Source of the DNA: Oxalobacter formigenes
GTDB taxonomy: Bacteria > Pseudomonadota > Gammaproteobacteria > Burkholderiales > Burkholderiaceae_D
NCBI GenBank assembly: GCA_023667225.1
Contig: JAMPAN010000001.1
Coordinates: 245,024 to 309,023 of the forward strand
Direction of reading: 5' to 3'
Length of the DNA: 64,000 nt
Below, in pieces: positions 27,101 through 34,591 of the stretch (positions are counted from its first letter, which is position 1; the number at the start of each line of letters is the position of its first letter). A model generated the notes under the pieces. It was not told the origin of the DNA. It saw nothing but the letters and a program-made list of their open reading frames with translations, and searched no databases. The position numbers were made by a program, and so were the translations under genes.

Positions 27101-28361
27101 GGCGCCGCTTCTGGATGTGAATGCCTGGCAGGACGTGCTGGAGCCGCTGGCGGCAGATACCGGCAGGGCAAAGGGCAGCGCCAAAACCGGCGGGGGCGCT
27201 CTCCAGTATCTGATGCCTGGGCAGTTTTTCATTGAGGCGGATGAATTGAATGCCATGGAGTTCAGGCTGACCCATGCGGCGGTGACCGGCGCGCATCAGG
27301 AAGGGCGGTGGCTGGCCAATGTGGGGTCCAGAGAAATGAAGGGACAGCTGGTGTGGACAGAGCCTGAAGGCTCGCGGGCTGCAGGCAAGCTGGCCGGGCG
27401 CTTTGCTTTTTTGACGATACCGCGTTCGGAGCCGCAAAAGATAGAGGATATTATCCGGCAGGATAATGTGAGCCATATCCCGGCAATTGATTTGATTGTG
27501 GATGATTTGAGGTTGTTTGATATCAGGCTTGGCCGCGTGGAGCTGGTGGCGAGCAGCCAGGCCGGGAAGGGGGAAAGGGAGTGGCGTATCAGCCGCCTGG
27601 CAGTTTCCAATCCGGACGGCCGCCTGCAATCCGAGGGAAGATGGACGGCGGCGCAGTCGGGCGCTTCGAAAACCCGTCTGGCTTATGATCTGGAGATTCA
27701 CGATGCCGGCAGGCTGTTGAGCCGGTTCGGTTATAAGGATATTATCCGGGGAGGGAAGGGGAAAATGCACGGAGATATCAGCTGGGACGGGCTGCCTTAT
27801 TCCCTTGATATTCCCAGCCTTTCCGGAAAAATTGACCTGCATGTCAACAAGGGGCAGTTTCTCAAGGTGGAGCCGGGTATCGGACGGCTGCTTGGGGTGT
27901 TAAGTATGCAGTCGCTGCCGCAGCGCCTGACGCTGGACTTCAGGGATATTTTTTCGGAAGGGTTTGCGTTTGACGAGGTGACGGTGCTGGCAGAGATTGC
28001 CAAAGGCATTGCCAAAACGGAGAATCTGACCATGAGGGGGGTGCAGGCGACGGTGCTGATGGATGGCAGTGTGGATATTGCCGGGGAAACGCAGAATCTG
28101 CATGTTGCGGTGCTGCCGGAAATTAATGCAGGGATGGCTTCGCTTGCCTACAGTGTGATTAACCCGGCTATCGGGGTGGGGACTTTCCTGGCGCAGTTGT
28201 TTCTGAAAGACCCGCTTTCAAAAACATTTACATATGAATACCAGATAACCGGATCGTGGGCCGAGCCGAATATCAGTAAAATCAAGAACCGGGACAACCC
28301 GAAAGGCAAGGGGACGGATGCGGCAACGCCGACCAGCAAGGAGGAAACATGGCAAAGGTAG
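24174..28361 (+). CDS. yhdP: YhdP-family AsmA-like envelope lipid-transport protein
   Basis: A 1395-residue protein with one N-terminal transmembrane helix (about residues 41-62) and a very long periplasmic part, ending in the family's C-terminal AsmA-like region (IDLHVNKGQFLKVEPGIGRLLGVLSMQSLP). E. coli YhdP (about 1270 residues), together with TamB and YdbH, forms bridges that move phospholipid to the outer membrane. A late start at 24273 (MRVCRVLLK) would fit the family's short N-terminus better; neither start has a strong ribosome-binding site. It is the first gene of yhdP-nit-tldD and overlaps the next gene by 13 bp. Confidence 0.88.
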   Translation: MQTVSSRLFRFWHRWRPVWQWCCQAAASPESGVMRVCRVLLKVLFAAYLVFCFLFLGLRYAVLPQIARYKPNVESMISEGIGRQVTIARIDASWYGFYPQLELNGLVIHDAEGLPALRLPEVKALVSWRSFAVFDLCLAMLEIDRPELDIRRDRNGKLFVAGLPVDTHTRKEGGGIDWVLRQGKIAIRDGIIRWQDERRNAPGLALENLNFMLENSARQHRLRMVAHSSLVRSGEIDIRARFSHPFFAGSLSDISGWKGELYVALPEAELEPLKPYVDFPQCLQDGAGAVNVWMAFDRGRIADVAADVDLKRVTFRFSRNLPLLALKQVAGRITARALPDEDAPEDTPLFTGRAHTIALERFSLETADGIRLKDLDFAETYFPAAEGRQARTELKTANLDLATLVALAGYLPLPPEQRKMLDEFSPSGRLEEFSLRWEGQFPDLVSYQLSGGFSQAGIRAVPARPASGEAGDLPREEARPAIPGFANLSGQVFLNEKGGSLELDAAGAVLHLPAYFPQADWVFDEMKMRANWSRQAEGQFVFALEKMDFLLDGMAVSLSGRHTCWPDAEKPAGPGMIDLTAAVRQIDMTKTGRYVPLGTKEALRVWLTKAFEAGTASNVVVRLKGDLAQFPFSGSQKTSDSEFRVSMDVHDARLNYAPTLFGKDGKPVWQPIEKINGRFAIDGGKILIHADTAMLEGAVLSDVDVTVPDMLAEEVLLDIAGTAGGELQDFVRFANASPINEVIGGLTEEAETKGRAALLLKMQMPLSRMAETQVKGTLQFDGNEIHLFPDLPVLTLAQGKVHFSDKGFELEGVRAQFLGGEVSFSGGTQEGASKVLASGVLTAEGLRRNYAGETLGRLMERMSGRLPYTLSIIRKKDAPGGGYPDISLESGLNGFGIDLPAPLGKKRGESRPLKVTAHMLPPVGKNRRDEIRIAYGDSVFARYERQKTGKGWQLARGGLGVNVEPVLQPGLSFHFRAPLLDVNAWQDVLEPLAADTGRAKGSAKTGGGALQYLMPGQFFIEADELNAMEFRLTHAAVTGAHQEGRWLANVGSREMKGQLVWTEPEGSRAAGKLAGRFAFLTIPRSEPQKIEDIIRQDNVSHIPAIDLIVDDLRLFDIRLGRVELVASSQAGKGEREWRISRLAVSNPDGRLQSEGRWTAAQSGASKTRLAYDLEIHDAGRLLSRFGYKDIIRGGKGKMHGDISWDGLPYSLDIPSLSGKIDLHVNKGQFLKVEPGIGRLLGVLSMQSLPQRLTLDFRDIFSEGFAFDEVTVLAEIAKGIAKTENLTMRGVQATVLMDGSVDIAGETQNLHVAVLPEINAGMASLAYSVINPAIGVGTFLAQLFLKDPLSKTFTYEYQITGSWAEPNISKIKNRDNPKGKGTDAATPTSKEETWQR

Positions 28362-29146
28362 CGGCAATACAAATGGTTTCAACGCCGGAGGTGGCGGAAA
28401 ATATCGCGACAGCGCGCAGGCTGGTGACAGAGGCGGCACAGCAGGGGGCCGAACTGGTGTTGTTGCCGGAATACTGGCCGAGTATCGGCCGGCGTGATGC
28501 GGAAAAGCTGGAACATGCCGAGCAGCCCGGAACGGGGCCGATACAGGATTTTATGTCGGCCATTGCGCGGGAGCAGGGCATCTGGCTGATTGGCGGCACT
28601 CTGCCGCTGGCAGCGCCGGTGGAGAACAAGGTATTGAATACGACGCTGGTTTATGACCCGGCGGGCAAACAGGTTTCCCGTTATGACAAGATCCATCTTT
28701 TCAGCTTTGCTTCCGGCAAGGAGGCGTATGATGAATCTGCCTATATTTGCAGCGGGGACAAGGCGGTGTCGTTTGAGGCGCCGTTTGGCCGCGTTGGCCT
28801 GACGGTTTGCTACGATTTGCGTTTTCCAGAGCTTTTCCGGGCTTTCGGGGCGTGCGCCCTGATTGTGGTGCCTGCCGCCTTTACCTATACGACAGGCAAG
28901 GTGCATTGGGAAATCCTGCTGCGCGCCCGCGCAATTGAGAACCAGTGCTATATTCTGGCGGCTGCCCAGGGGGGGCGTCACCAGACAGGACGGCGTACCT
29001 GGGGGCAGACCATGCTGATTGATCCGTGGGGAGAAATCAAGGCTGTGCAAATGGAAGGGGAAGGGGTTGTGGCTGGCGAGATTGAACAGGGCGTGCTGAA
29101 TACGGTGCGGGAAAAACTGCCTGCGTTAAAGCACCGGCGGCTGTAA
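28349..29146 (+). CDS. Nit1-type carbon-nitrogen hydrolase (probable deaminated-glutathione amidase)
   Basis: A 265-residue nitrilase-superfamily enzyme. The catalytic triad is Glu41 (LLPEYWPS), Lys114 (RYDKIHLF) and Cys154 (VCYDLRFPE). RARAIENQCYILAAAQGG and GRRTWGQTMLIDPWG match the Nit1 branch, whose members repair deaminated glutathione, a by-product of transaminases. That role would fit the glutathione genes in this window. It overlaps yhdP by 13 bp, so the two are translated together. Confidence 0.88.
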   Translation: MAKVAAIQMVSTPEVAENIATARRLVTEAAQQGAELVLLPEYWPSIGRRDAEKLEHAEQPGTGPIQDFMSAIAREQGIWLIGGTLPLAAPVENKVLNTTLVYDPAGKQVSRYDKIHLFSFASGKEAYDESAYICSGDKAVSFEAPFGRVGLTVCYDLRFPELFRAFGACALIVVPAAFTYTTGKVHWEILLRARAIENQCYILAAAQGGRHQTGRRTWGQTMLIDPWGEIKAVQMEGEGVVAGEIEQGVLNTVREKLPALKHRRL

Positions 29147-29239
29147 GGCTGGCCGGGCGTTTCCTGTACCGGAAAGGCTGCCGGTTTGATGCTGCGCAGG
29201 ACAGGCGTGCGCCTGCCGGCGCAACGGGAGGCAATCCGT

Positions 29240-29245
29240 TACAAT
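29240..29245 (+). promoter_or_regulatory. candidate -10 box for tldD
   Basis: TACAAT lies 42 bp before the tldD start, in the 141-bp gap after the nitrilase gene. No convincing -35 box is seen at the usual spacing. Nothing else is recognisable in the gap. Confidence 0.3.
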
Positions 29246-29287
29246 CCCGTCTGATGACGATGCTTTCTAAAATAGGACGATAGACAC

Positions 29288-30748
29288 ATGCCTGATACGG
29301 AAAACCGGCGGCTGGCTACGGCACGCCGCATTCTTCTGACGCCGAACGGCCTGGATGACGCCAGGTTGATCCAGACGCTGGGAACGGTGTTTACCCGCCA
29401 GGTGGATTATGCGGATTTGTATTTCCAGTTTACCAGAAACGAGAGCTGGAGCCTGGATGAGGGGATTGTCAAGACAGGCAGTTTTTCCATTGACCAGGGT
29501 GTTGGCGTCAGGGCGGTTTCCGGCGACAGGACGGCTTTTTCCTATTCGGACGAGATTTCCCTGCCTGCGCTTCTTTCGGCTGCCGAAACGACGCGTTCTA
29601 TTGCCCGGCAGGGAGGGAGCGGCGTAAAAGCGGCGTCATCCCTTCGCAGGGTGAGCGGCCATGATTTGTATCGGGATATTGACCCGATGCCATCAATCAG
29701 CGCTGCCCAGAAGGTGGCAATCCTTGAGCGGGTGGATAAGAAAGCGAGGGCGGCTGATCCCCGGATTGTGCAGGTGATGGCCGGGCTGGCCAGTGAATAT
29801 GATGTGGTGCTGGTGGTGCGGAGCGACGGCGTGCTTGCGGCGGATATCCGGCCGCTGGTCCTCCTCTCTGTGACGGTGATTGCCGAACAGGATGGCCGCC
29901 GCGAGATGGGCTCAAGCGGCGGAGGCGGACGTTATGATTACGGCTATTTTACTGACGTCCAGGTTGACCAGTATATTGACGAGGCAGTGCATACGGCACT
30001 GGTGAATCTGGATGCCCGCCCGGCCCCGGCGGGAACCATGACGGTGGTTGTTGGGCCGGGCTGGCCGGGGGTGCTGCTGCATGAGGCGGTGGGGCATGGC
30101 CTGGAGGGCGATTTCAACCGGAAAGGCTCCAGTGCATTTTCCGGCATGCTGGGAGAGCAGGTGGCTGCCAGGGGGATTACGGTGGTGGATGACGGTACGA
30201 TTGCCAACCGGCGGGGATCGCTCAATATGGATGATGAGGGCACACCGACAGAAAATACGGTGCTGATTGAAGACGGGGTGTTAAAGGGCTATCTCCAGGA
30301 CAGCCTGAATGCGCGGCTGATGAATATGCCGCTTACCGGAAACGCCCGCAGGGAATCTTATGCGCATTTGCCGATGCCCCGGATGACCAATACGCTTATG
30401 CTGGGCGGCAGGCATGAGCCCGGCGAAATTATTGAATCGGTCAGGCACGGTATTTATGCGGTCAATTTCGGCGGCGGCCAGGTGGATATTACGAACGGCA
30501 AATTTGTTTTTTCGGCCAGCGAGGCTTATCTGGTGGAAAACGGACGGATTGTCCATCCGGTGGTCGGGGCGACGCTGATCGGGAATGGCCCGGATATTTT
30601 GCGCCGTGTTTCCATGGTGGGCAACGATATGTGCCTGGATGCCGGGGTAGGTGTGTGCGGAAAGGATGGGCAAAGCGTGCCGGTCGGCGTGGGGCAGCCT
30701 ACGCTTCGGATTGAGGAGGTGACGGTGGGGGGAACCGGCCGGACGTAA
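29288..30748 (+). CDS. tldD: metalloprotease TldD
   Basis: A 486-residue zinc protease subunit. The HExxxH motif is at residues 265-270 ([16 protein letters not shown]), and a C-terminal cysteine region follows ([23 protein letters not shown]). TldD pairs with TldE (PmbA) to degrade unfolded peptides, and in some bacteria to process modified peptides such as microcins. No pmbA gene is seen nearby. The start has AGGA ten bases upstream. glnE-yhdP-nit-tldD is a familiar beta-proteobacterial arrangement. Confidence 0.95.
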   Translation: MPDTENRRLATARRILLTPNGLDDARLIQTLGTVFTRQVDYADLYFQFTRNESWSLDEGIVKTGSFSIDQGVGVRAVSGDRTAFSYSDEISLPALLSAAETTRSIARQGGSGVKAASSLRRVSGHDLYRDIDPMPSISAAQKVAILERVDKKARAADPRIVQVMAGLASEYDVVLVVRSDGVLAADIRPLVLLSVTVIAEQDGRREMGSSGGGGRYDYGYFTDVQVDQYIDEAVHTALVNLDARPAPAGTMTVVVGPGWPGVLLHEAVGHGLEGDFNRKGSSAFSGMLGEQVAARGITVVDDGTIANRRGSLNMDDEGTPTENTVLIEDGVLKGYLQDSLNARLMNMPLTGNARRESYAHLPMPRMTNTLMLGGRHEPGEIIESVRHGIYAVNFGGGQVDITNGKFVFSASEAYLVENGRIVHPVVGATLIGNGPDILRRVSMVGNDMCLDAGVGVCGKDGQSVPVGVGQPTLRIEEVTVGGTGRT

Positions 30749-30787
30749 TGGCAAATGGCCGGCATATCCCCTGAAAATGCGTTATAC

Positions 30788-30793
30788 TATAAT
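30788..30793 (+). promoter_or_regulatory. candidate -10 box of the aroG leader transcript
   Basis: A perfect TATAAT lies 17 bp before the first ATG of the leader peptide, which puts the transcript start near 30800. No clear -35 box is seen at normal spacing. Confidence 0.4.
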
Positions 30794-30810
30794 TGAATAA
30801 TGATTCAGCC

Positions 30811-30906
30811 ATGATGTTAACGATGCTGCGTTCTGCCTGCTTTTTCTTTTTTTACTTTAGCTATTCCAGCCCGTTGGCGGTGGAAGAGCGGTTGTTGTCA
30901 CGATAA
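30811..30906 (+). CDS. Phe/Tyr-rich leader peptide of the aroG attenuator
   Basis: A 31-codon open frame whose codons 11-18 read Phe-Phe-Phe-Phe-Tyr-Phe-Ser-Tyr (30841-30864): five Phe and two Tyr codons in eight. It ends at TAA 30904-30906. This resembles the E. coli pheL leader peptide, where a ribosome stalled on Phe codons prevents termination. It lies between a TATAAT box and a terminator, directly upstream of the DAHP synthase gene. No good ribosome-binding site precedes the ATG at 30811; an internal ATG at 30823 is an alternative. The peptide itself need have no function. Confidence 0.72.
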   Translation: MMLTMLRSACFFFFYFSYSSPLAVEERLLSR

Positions 30907-30954
30907 GAAAAACAGACCGATTTTCAGCAAACCGCCAGCGATGGCGGTTTTTTT
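30875..30954 (+). terminator. attenuator: terminator with competing antiterminator
   Basis: The terminator stem is AACCGCCA/TGGCGGTT (30930-30937 with 30942-30949, loop GCGA) followed by seven T residues (30948-30954). An upstream TGGCGGT (30875-30881), inside the leader reading frame, is identical to the 3' terminator arm and can pair with ACCGCCA (30931-30937) instead. A ribosome stalled at the Phe/Tyr codons would leave 30875-30881 free to form this antiterminator. A ribosome reaching the stop codon would cover or pass it. Confidence 0.75.
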
Positions 30955-30977
30955 GTTTTTGAAAAAGGATACGGAAA

Positions 30978-32054
30978 ATGTTGCACAACACGGATGACTT
31001 ACGAATTCTTGCCATGAAGGAATTGACGCCGGCTTCCCACCTGATTCGCGAATTTCCCTGTACGGAAAGGGTTGCCAGGACGGTGGCGGATTGCCGGACG
31101 GCGCTGCATCGTATTTTGCACCGGAAGGATGACCGCCTGATTGTTATTATCGGTCCCTGTTCTATCCATGACCCGCAGGCAGCGCTGGAATATGCCTACC
31201 GTTTGAAGGAGGTCCGCGAGCGGCTGAACAAGCAGCTGGAGATTGTGATGCGGGTTTATTTTGAAAAGCCCCGCACGACGGTCGGCTGGAAGGGGTTGAT
31301 CAATGATCCCCATATGGATCACAGTTTCGAGATTAACGAGGGGCTGCATATGGCCAGGGAGCTGCTTTTGAATATCAATGACCTGGGGGTGCCGGCGGCA
31401 ACCGAGTTTCTGGATACGATCAGCCCGCAGTATGTGGCTGATATGATCAGCTGGGGAGCGATCGGCGCACGGACGACAGAATCGCAGGTACACCGGGAAT
31501 TGTCTTCCGGATTGTCTTGCCCGGTGGGGTTCAAGAACGGGACGGACGGCAATATCAAGATTGCGATTGATGCGATCAAGGCGGCTTCCCATCCCCACCA
31601 TTTCCTCTCGGTGACCAAGGGGGGGCATACCGCTATTTTCTCGACTTCGGGCAATGACGACTGCCATATTATTCTGCGTGGCGGAACCCGCCCGAATTAT
31701 GACCGGAGCAGTGTTGAGGCAGCCTGCCGGGAAGTGGCCGAGGCCGGGTTGCCGCCGCGTATCATGATTGACGCTTCCCACGGCAACAGCTCGAAAAAGG
31801 CGGAAAACCAGGTGCCGGTTTGCGCAACGATTGGCCGGAGTGTTGCAGCAGGCGATGTGCGGATTATCGGGGTGATGGTGGAATCGCATCTTGTTGCCGG
31901 GCGGCAGGATATTGTGCCGGGACAGCCGCTGACTTACGGCCAGTCGGTAACTGATGCCTGCATTGGCTGGGATGACAGCGTAATGATTCTGGAGCGGCTT
32001 GCGGAAGCTTCGGCAAAACGCCAGGAAAAAGTACGGTACAGTAACGGGGACTGA
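30978..32054 (+). CDS. aroG: 3-deoxy-7-phosphoheptulonate synthase, class I AroG/AroF type
   Basis: A 358-residue enzyme condensing PEP and erythrose-4-phosphate, the entry step of aromatic amino acid synthesis. It closely resembles E. coli AroG throughout: DDLRI at the N-terminus, IIGPCSIHDP, MRVYFEKPRTTVGWKGLIND, SWGAIGARTTESQVHRELSS, GFKNGTDGNIKIA and IIGVMVESHLV. Which aromatic amino acid inhibits the enzyme cannot be read safely. The Phe/Tyr leader suggests expression responds to both. It converges on the HAD gene 19 bp away. Confidence 0.95.
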   Translation: MLHNTDDLRILAMKELTPASHLIREFPCTERVARTVADCRTALHRILHRKDDRLIVIIGPCSIHDPQAALEYAYRLKEVRERLNKQLEIVMRVYFEKPRTTVGWKGLINDPHMDHSFEINEGLHMARELLLNINDLGVPAATEFLDTISPQYVADMISWGAIGARTTESQVHRELSSGLSCPVGFKNGTDGNIKIAIDAIKAASHPHHFLSVTKGGHTAIFSTSGNDDCHIILRGGTRPNYDRSSVEAACREVAEAGLPPRIMIDASHGNSSKKAENQVPVCATIGRSVAAGDVRIIGVMVESHLVAGRQDIVPGQPLTYGQSVTDACIGWDDSVMILERLAEASAKRQEKVRYSNGD

Positions 32055-32073
32055 CAGGCAGGGCTCTTTTTCC

Positions 32074-32898
32074 CTACCGTATCCTGGCGGTGGCTTCAAT
32101 CCGGTCCAGGATGGCGGTAACGGCGCGGTCTATGCCTTGGCCGGGGCGGTAATCGGCTGCAGTAAAAAGGGTGGCGCGCCCTTCGCTGGCAAGCTGCCGG
32201 GCGTGGTCTTTGGCACCGGTTTTTTCCGGATGATAGACGGCAATGGCGTGTCCGCCCTGTTCCTTGACCAGCCTCATGCAGGGGATATCGGTTTCCCCGT
32301 CCCCGATGAAGATCATGTTTTCAAAGGGGACCGGCCGCTCGTTCATCGGCACGAATTTGTTGATGACCGAGTTGTCATGCACATCCAGGGTGCCTTTGTT
32401 GATGCGGAAAAGGTATTGGGTTTTTGTGGTGTAGTTGACGGCCAGCGCCGGCCAGCAGGCAATGTTGTTGTGGTCAAACATGAAGGCGGAAGCATACACT
32501 TTCCGGAATTCATGGTAGATCGGGGTGGCTTCCAGCATTTCCCGGATGCCGGACGAGATGATGAAGTGCTCAAGCCGGATGCCTTTTTCCTGTGCATACC
32601 GGTTGATGTGCCCGAACCATTTTTCGACGCCGGGGAAAAACCGGATTTGTTTGCCAAAGTCGTGGAAGTCTGATTTCCGGACAGGGATATCCTTTTTGTC
32701 GGCAGCCCGTATCATGAGCCACATGTAGGCCAGGATGGTATCCATCTGGTGGGTTTTGGCCAGTTCGCCGGCTTTGGCCCAGAAGTCTTTCGGGGAGATA
32801 TCCAGCTTGGGGATGAAGTCGTATTCCTGCATGTTGCCGGGCGACAACGTGCCGTCGAAGTCATAGGCGATGGCGACAGGAATGGGGGCGCTTTTCAT
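32074..32898 (-). CDS. HAD-family hydrolase of unknown substrate
   Basis: A 274-residue phosphatase-like protein. Asp13 and Asp15 in AYDFDGTLS form motif I. IISSGIREML is motif II, and FIGDGETDIPCM is motif IV with the metal-binding acids. A large insertion between motifs I and II (residues about 22-115) should form the cap domain. The start at 32898 has GGAAAAAGG upstream and excludes a non-conserved extension. Substrates of HAD enzymes cannot be told from such motifs. It lies 61 bp downstream of yajQ on the same strand. Confidence 0.82.
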   Translation of the reverse strand: MKSAPIPVAIAYDFDGTLSPGNMQEYDFIPKLDISPKDFWAKAGELAKTHQMDTILAYMWLMIRAADKKDIPVRKSDFHDFGKQIRFFPGVEKWFGHINRYAQEKGIRLEHFIISSGIREMLEATPIYHEFRKVYASAFMFDHNNIACWPALAVNYTTKTQYLFRINKGTLDVHDNSVINKFVPMNERPVPFENMIFIGDGETDIPCMRLVKEQGGHAIAVYHPEKTGAKDHARQLASEGRATLFTAADYRPGQGIDRAVTAILDRIEATARIR

Positions 32899-32959
32899 CC
32901 TTTTTCCTTGTTTGCTGTGGCAACAGGGCATTTTGTTGCTGGCTGTGCCGTGGCGGAGG

Positions 32960-33445
32960 TCAGTCACGGAAGTTGTTGTATTCCAGCGGCAGGTCTTTCA
33001 CTTCCTTTTTCAGCAGGGCAATGGCGGACTGGAGGTCATCCCGTTTTGCGCCGCTGACCCGTACAGTGTCGCCCTGGATGCTGGCCTGGACTTTGAGTTT
33101 GCTGTCTTTGACCAGGCGGACGATTTTTTTTGCGGCATCCGATTCCAGGCCATTTCGGATGCGGATGACCTGCTTGACTTTGTCGCCGCCGATTTTTTCC
33201 ACTTTGCCTTCATCCATGAAGCGGACGTCAACTTTTCTGCGGGTCATTTTCCCGGTCAGGACATCTTTGAGCTGGTTGAGCTGGAATTCGGAATCGGCAA
33301 AGGCGGTCAGTTCACGCTCTTTTTGTTCTACCCGTGCATCGCTTCCCTTAAAGTCGAAGCGGGTGCTGATTTCCTTGTTGGTCTGCTCAATGGCGTTTCG
33401 GACTTCAACCATGTTGGCTTCCAGTACAACATCAAATGACGGCAT
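32960..33445 (-). CDS. YajQ-family nucleotide-binding protein
   Basis: A 161-residue cytoplasmic protein opening [18 protein letters not shown], the diagnostic start of the YajQ/DUF520 family. [14 protein letters not shown] and [31 protein letters not shown] are also conserved. Xanthomonas and Pseudomonas members bind cyclic di-GMP and act through LysR-type regulators. The start at 33445 has AGGAAAAA upstream. The gene is divergent from murB across 105 bp. Confidence 0.92.
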   Translation of the reverse strand: MPSFDVVLEANMVEVRNAIEQTNKEISTRFDFKGSDARVEQKERELTAFADSEFQLNQLKDVLTGKMTRRKVDVRFMDEGKVEKIGGDKVKQVIRIRNGLESDAAKKIVRLVKDSKLKVQASIQGDTVRVSGAKRDDLQSAIALLKKEVKDLPLEYNNFRD

Positions 33446-33538
33446 GTTTTTCCTTTCGCTTGTTGTGGCGGGATAAAAGCAGAGTGTCATTTTATAAAAC
33501 AAAATCCGCTTCTGCTACCCGGTCTGTGTGATTGCCCC

Positions 33539-33550
33539 TATAATCCCCGT
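33539..33550 (+). promoter_or_regulatory. -10 box immediately upstream of murB, possible leaderless start
   Basis: A perfect TATAAT (33539-33544) ends only six bases before the murB ATG at 33551, so transcription would begin at or next to the start codon. The sequence between is CCCCGT with no ribosome-binding site. A matching -35 box is not evident. Confidence 0.4.
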
Positions 33551-34591
33551 ATGATTGATGCCAGGTTTCCCGTGAAGACGGCTTTTCCTTTAAAGGCGCT
33601 CAATACGTTTGGTATTGCTGCCCAGGCAGCCTGTTATCTTGCCGTTGACGGGGTGAAGACGCTTTTTTCTGTTCAGGCTGATCCTGTTCTGGGTCGTTTG
33701 CCCCGGCTGGTTTTGGGCGGCGGCAGCAATCTGCTTTTTGTGGGGGATTTTCCCGGTTTGGTGCTGCATATGCGCCTAAAAGGGAAGAAGGCGGAAAGAG
33801 AGGATGATTCCTGGGTTTATGTGACTGCGGCGGCGGGGGAAAACTGGCATGAGTTTGTTTTATGGACGCTTTCAAACGGCTGGGGCGGCCTGGAAAATCT
33901 TTCCCTGATTCCCGGTACAGTCGGCGCGGCGCCGGTGCAGAATATCGGCGCGTACGGGGTTGAGCTGGAATCGGTGTTTTATTCTCTGCGTGCGTTTGAT
34001 TTTGAAACGGGAAAAATTTGTGTTTTCAACAGGCAGGATTGCCGGTTTGCCTATCGCAACAGTATGTTCAAGCAGGAAAAGGCAGGACGCTACGCGATTA
34101 TTGAAGTGACGTTTGCCTTGCCCAAACAGTGGCGGCCGAATTTATCTTATGCCGACTTGGCTGCCCGGTTTTCTGATGGCGGTAAAACGGTCTCTCCCGG
34201 TGAGGTGAGCAGGGCTGTGATGGCGATTCGCCAGGGGAAGCTGCCTGATCCGGCTGTGCAGGGCAATGCAGGCAGTTTTTTCAAGAATCCGACGGTGCCG
34301 GCGGCGGCGCTTGACGCGTTGAAGAGGCAGTATCCTTCCATGCCGGCATATCTTCAGCCGGATGGCGCTTACCGTATTGCGGCAGGCTGGCTGATTGACC
34401 AGTGCGGCTGGAAAGGCCGGGCGCATGGCCGCGCCGGGGTGTGCGAGACGCAGGCTTTGGTGCTGGTGAATCTTGGCGGCGCATCCGGAAAAGATATTGC
34501 CGGGCTGGCGTACCGGATTCAGCAGGATGTGCAGGCGCGTTTTGGTTTGTGGCTGGAGCCGGAGCCGGTGTTTGCTGGCGGGTTTTCCTAG
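33551..34591 (+). CDS. murB: UDP-N-acetylenolpyruvoylglucosamine reductase
   Basis: A 346-residue FAD enzyme of the type I (E. coli-like) group. It reduces the enolpyruvyl group to give UDP-MurNAc, the substrate that MurC of the dcw cluster uses. NTFGI near the N-terminus, VLGGGSNLLF, SLIPGTVGAAPVQNIGAYGVE and the catalytic serine in GNAGSFFKNP are present. The C-terminal AGWLIDQCGWKG is type I. It lies outside the dcw cluster, about 13 kb upstream of it. Its stop overlaps the mtnA stop on the other strand in a shared CTAG. Confidence 0.94.
   Translation: MIDARFPVKTAFPLKALNTFGIAAQAACYLAVDGVKTLFSVQADPVLGRLPRLVLGGGSNLLFVGDFPGLVLHMRLKGKKAEREDDSWVYVTAAAGENWHEFVLWTLSNGWGGLENLSLIPGTVGAAPVQNIGAYGVELESVFYSLRAFDFETGKICVFNRQDCRFAYRNSMFKQEKAGRYAIIEVTFALPKQWRPNLSYADLAARFSDGGKTVSPGEVSRAVMAIRQGKLPDPAVQGNAGSFFKNPTVPAAALDALKRQYPSMPAYLQPDGAYRIAAGWLIDQCGWKGRAHGRAGVCETQALVLVNLGGASGKDIAGLAYRIQQDVQARFGLWLEPEPVFAGGFS

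Noticed and set aside
25518-27842. A long open frame of about 770 codons antisense to yhdP.
   Set aside because: It mirrors the codon pattern of yhdP, is rich in Arg, Pro and His as antisense frames in such DNA are, has no domain, and the sense gene is well supported.
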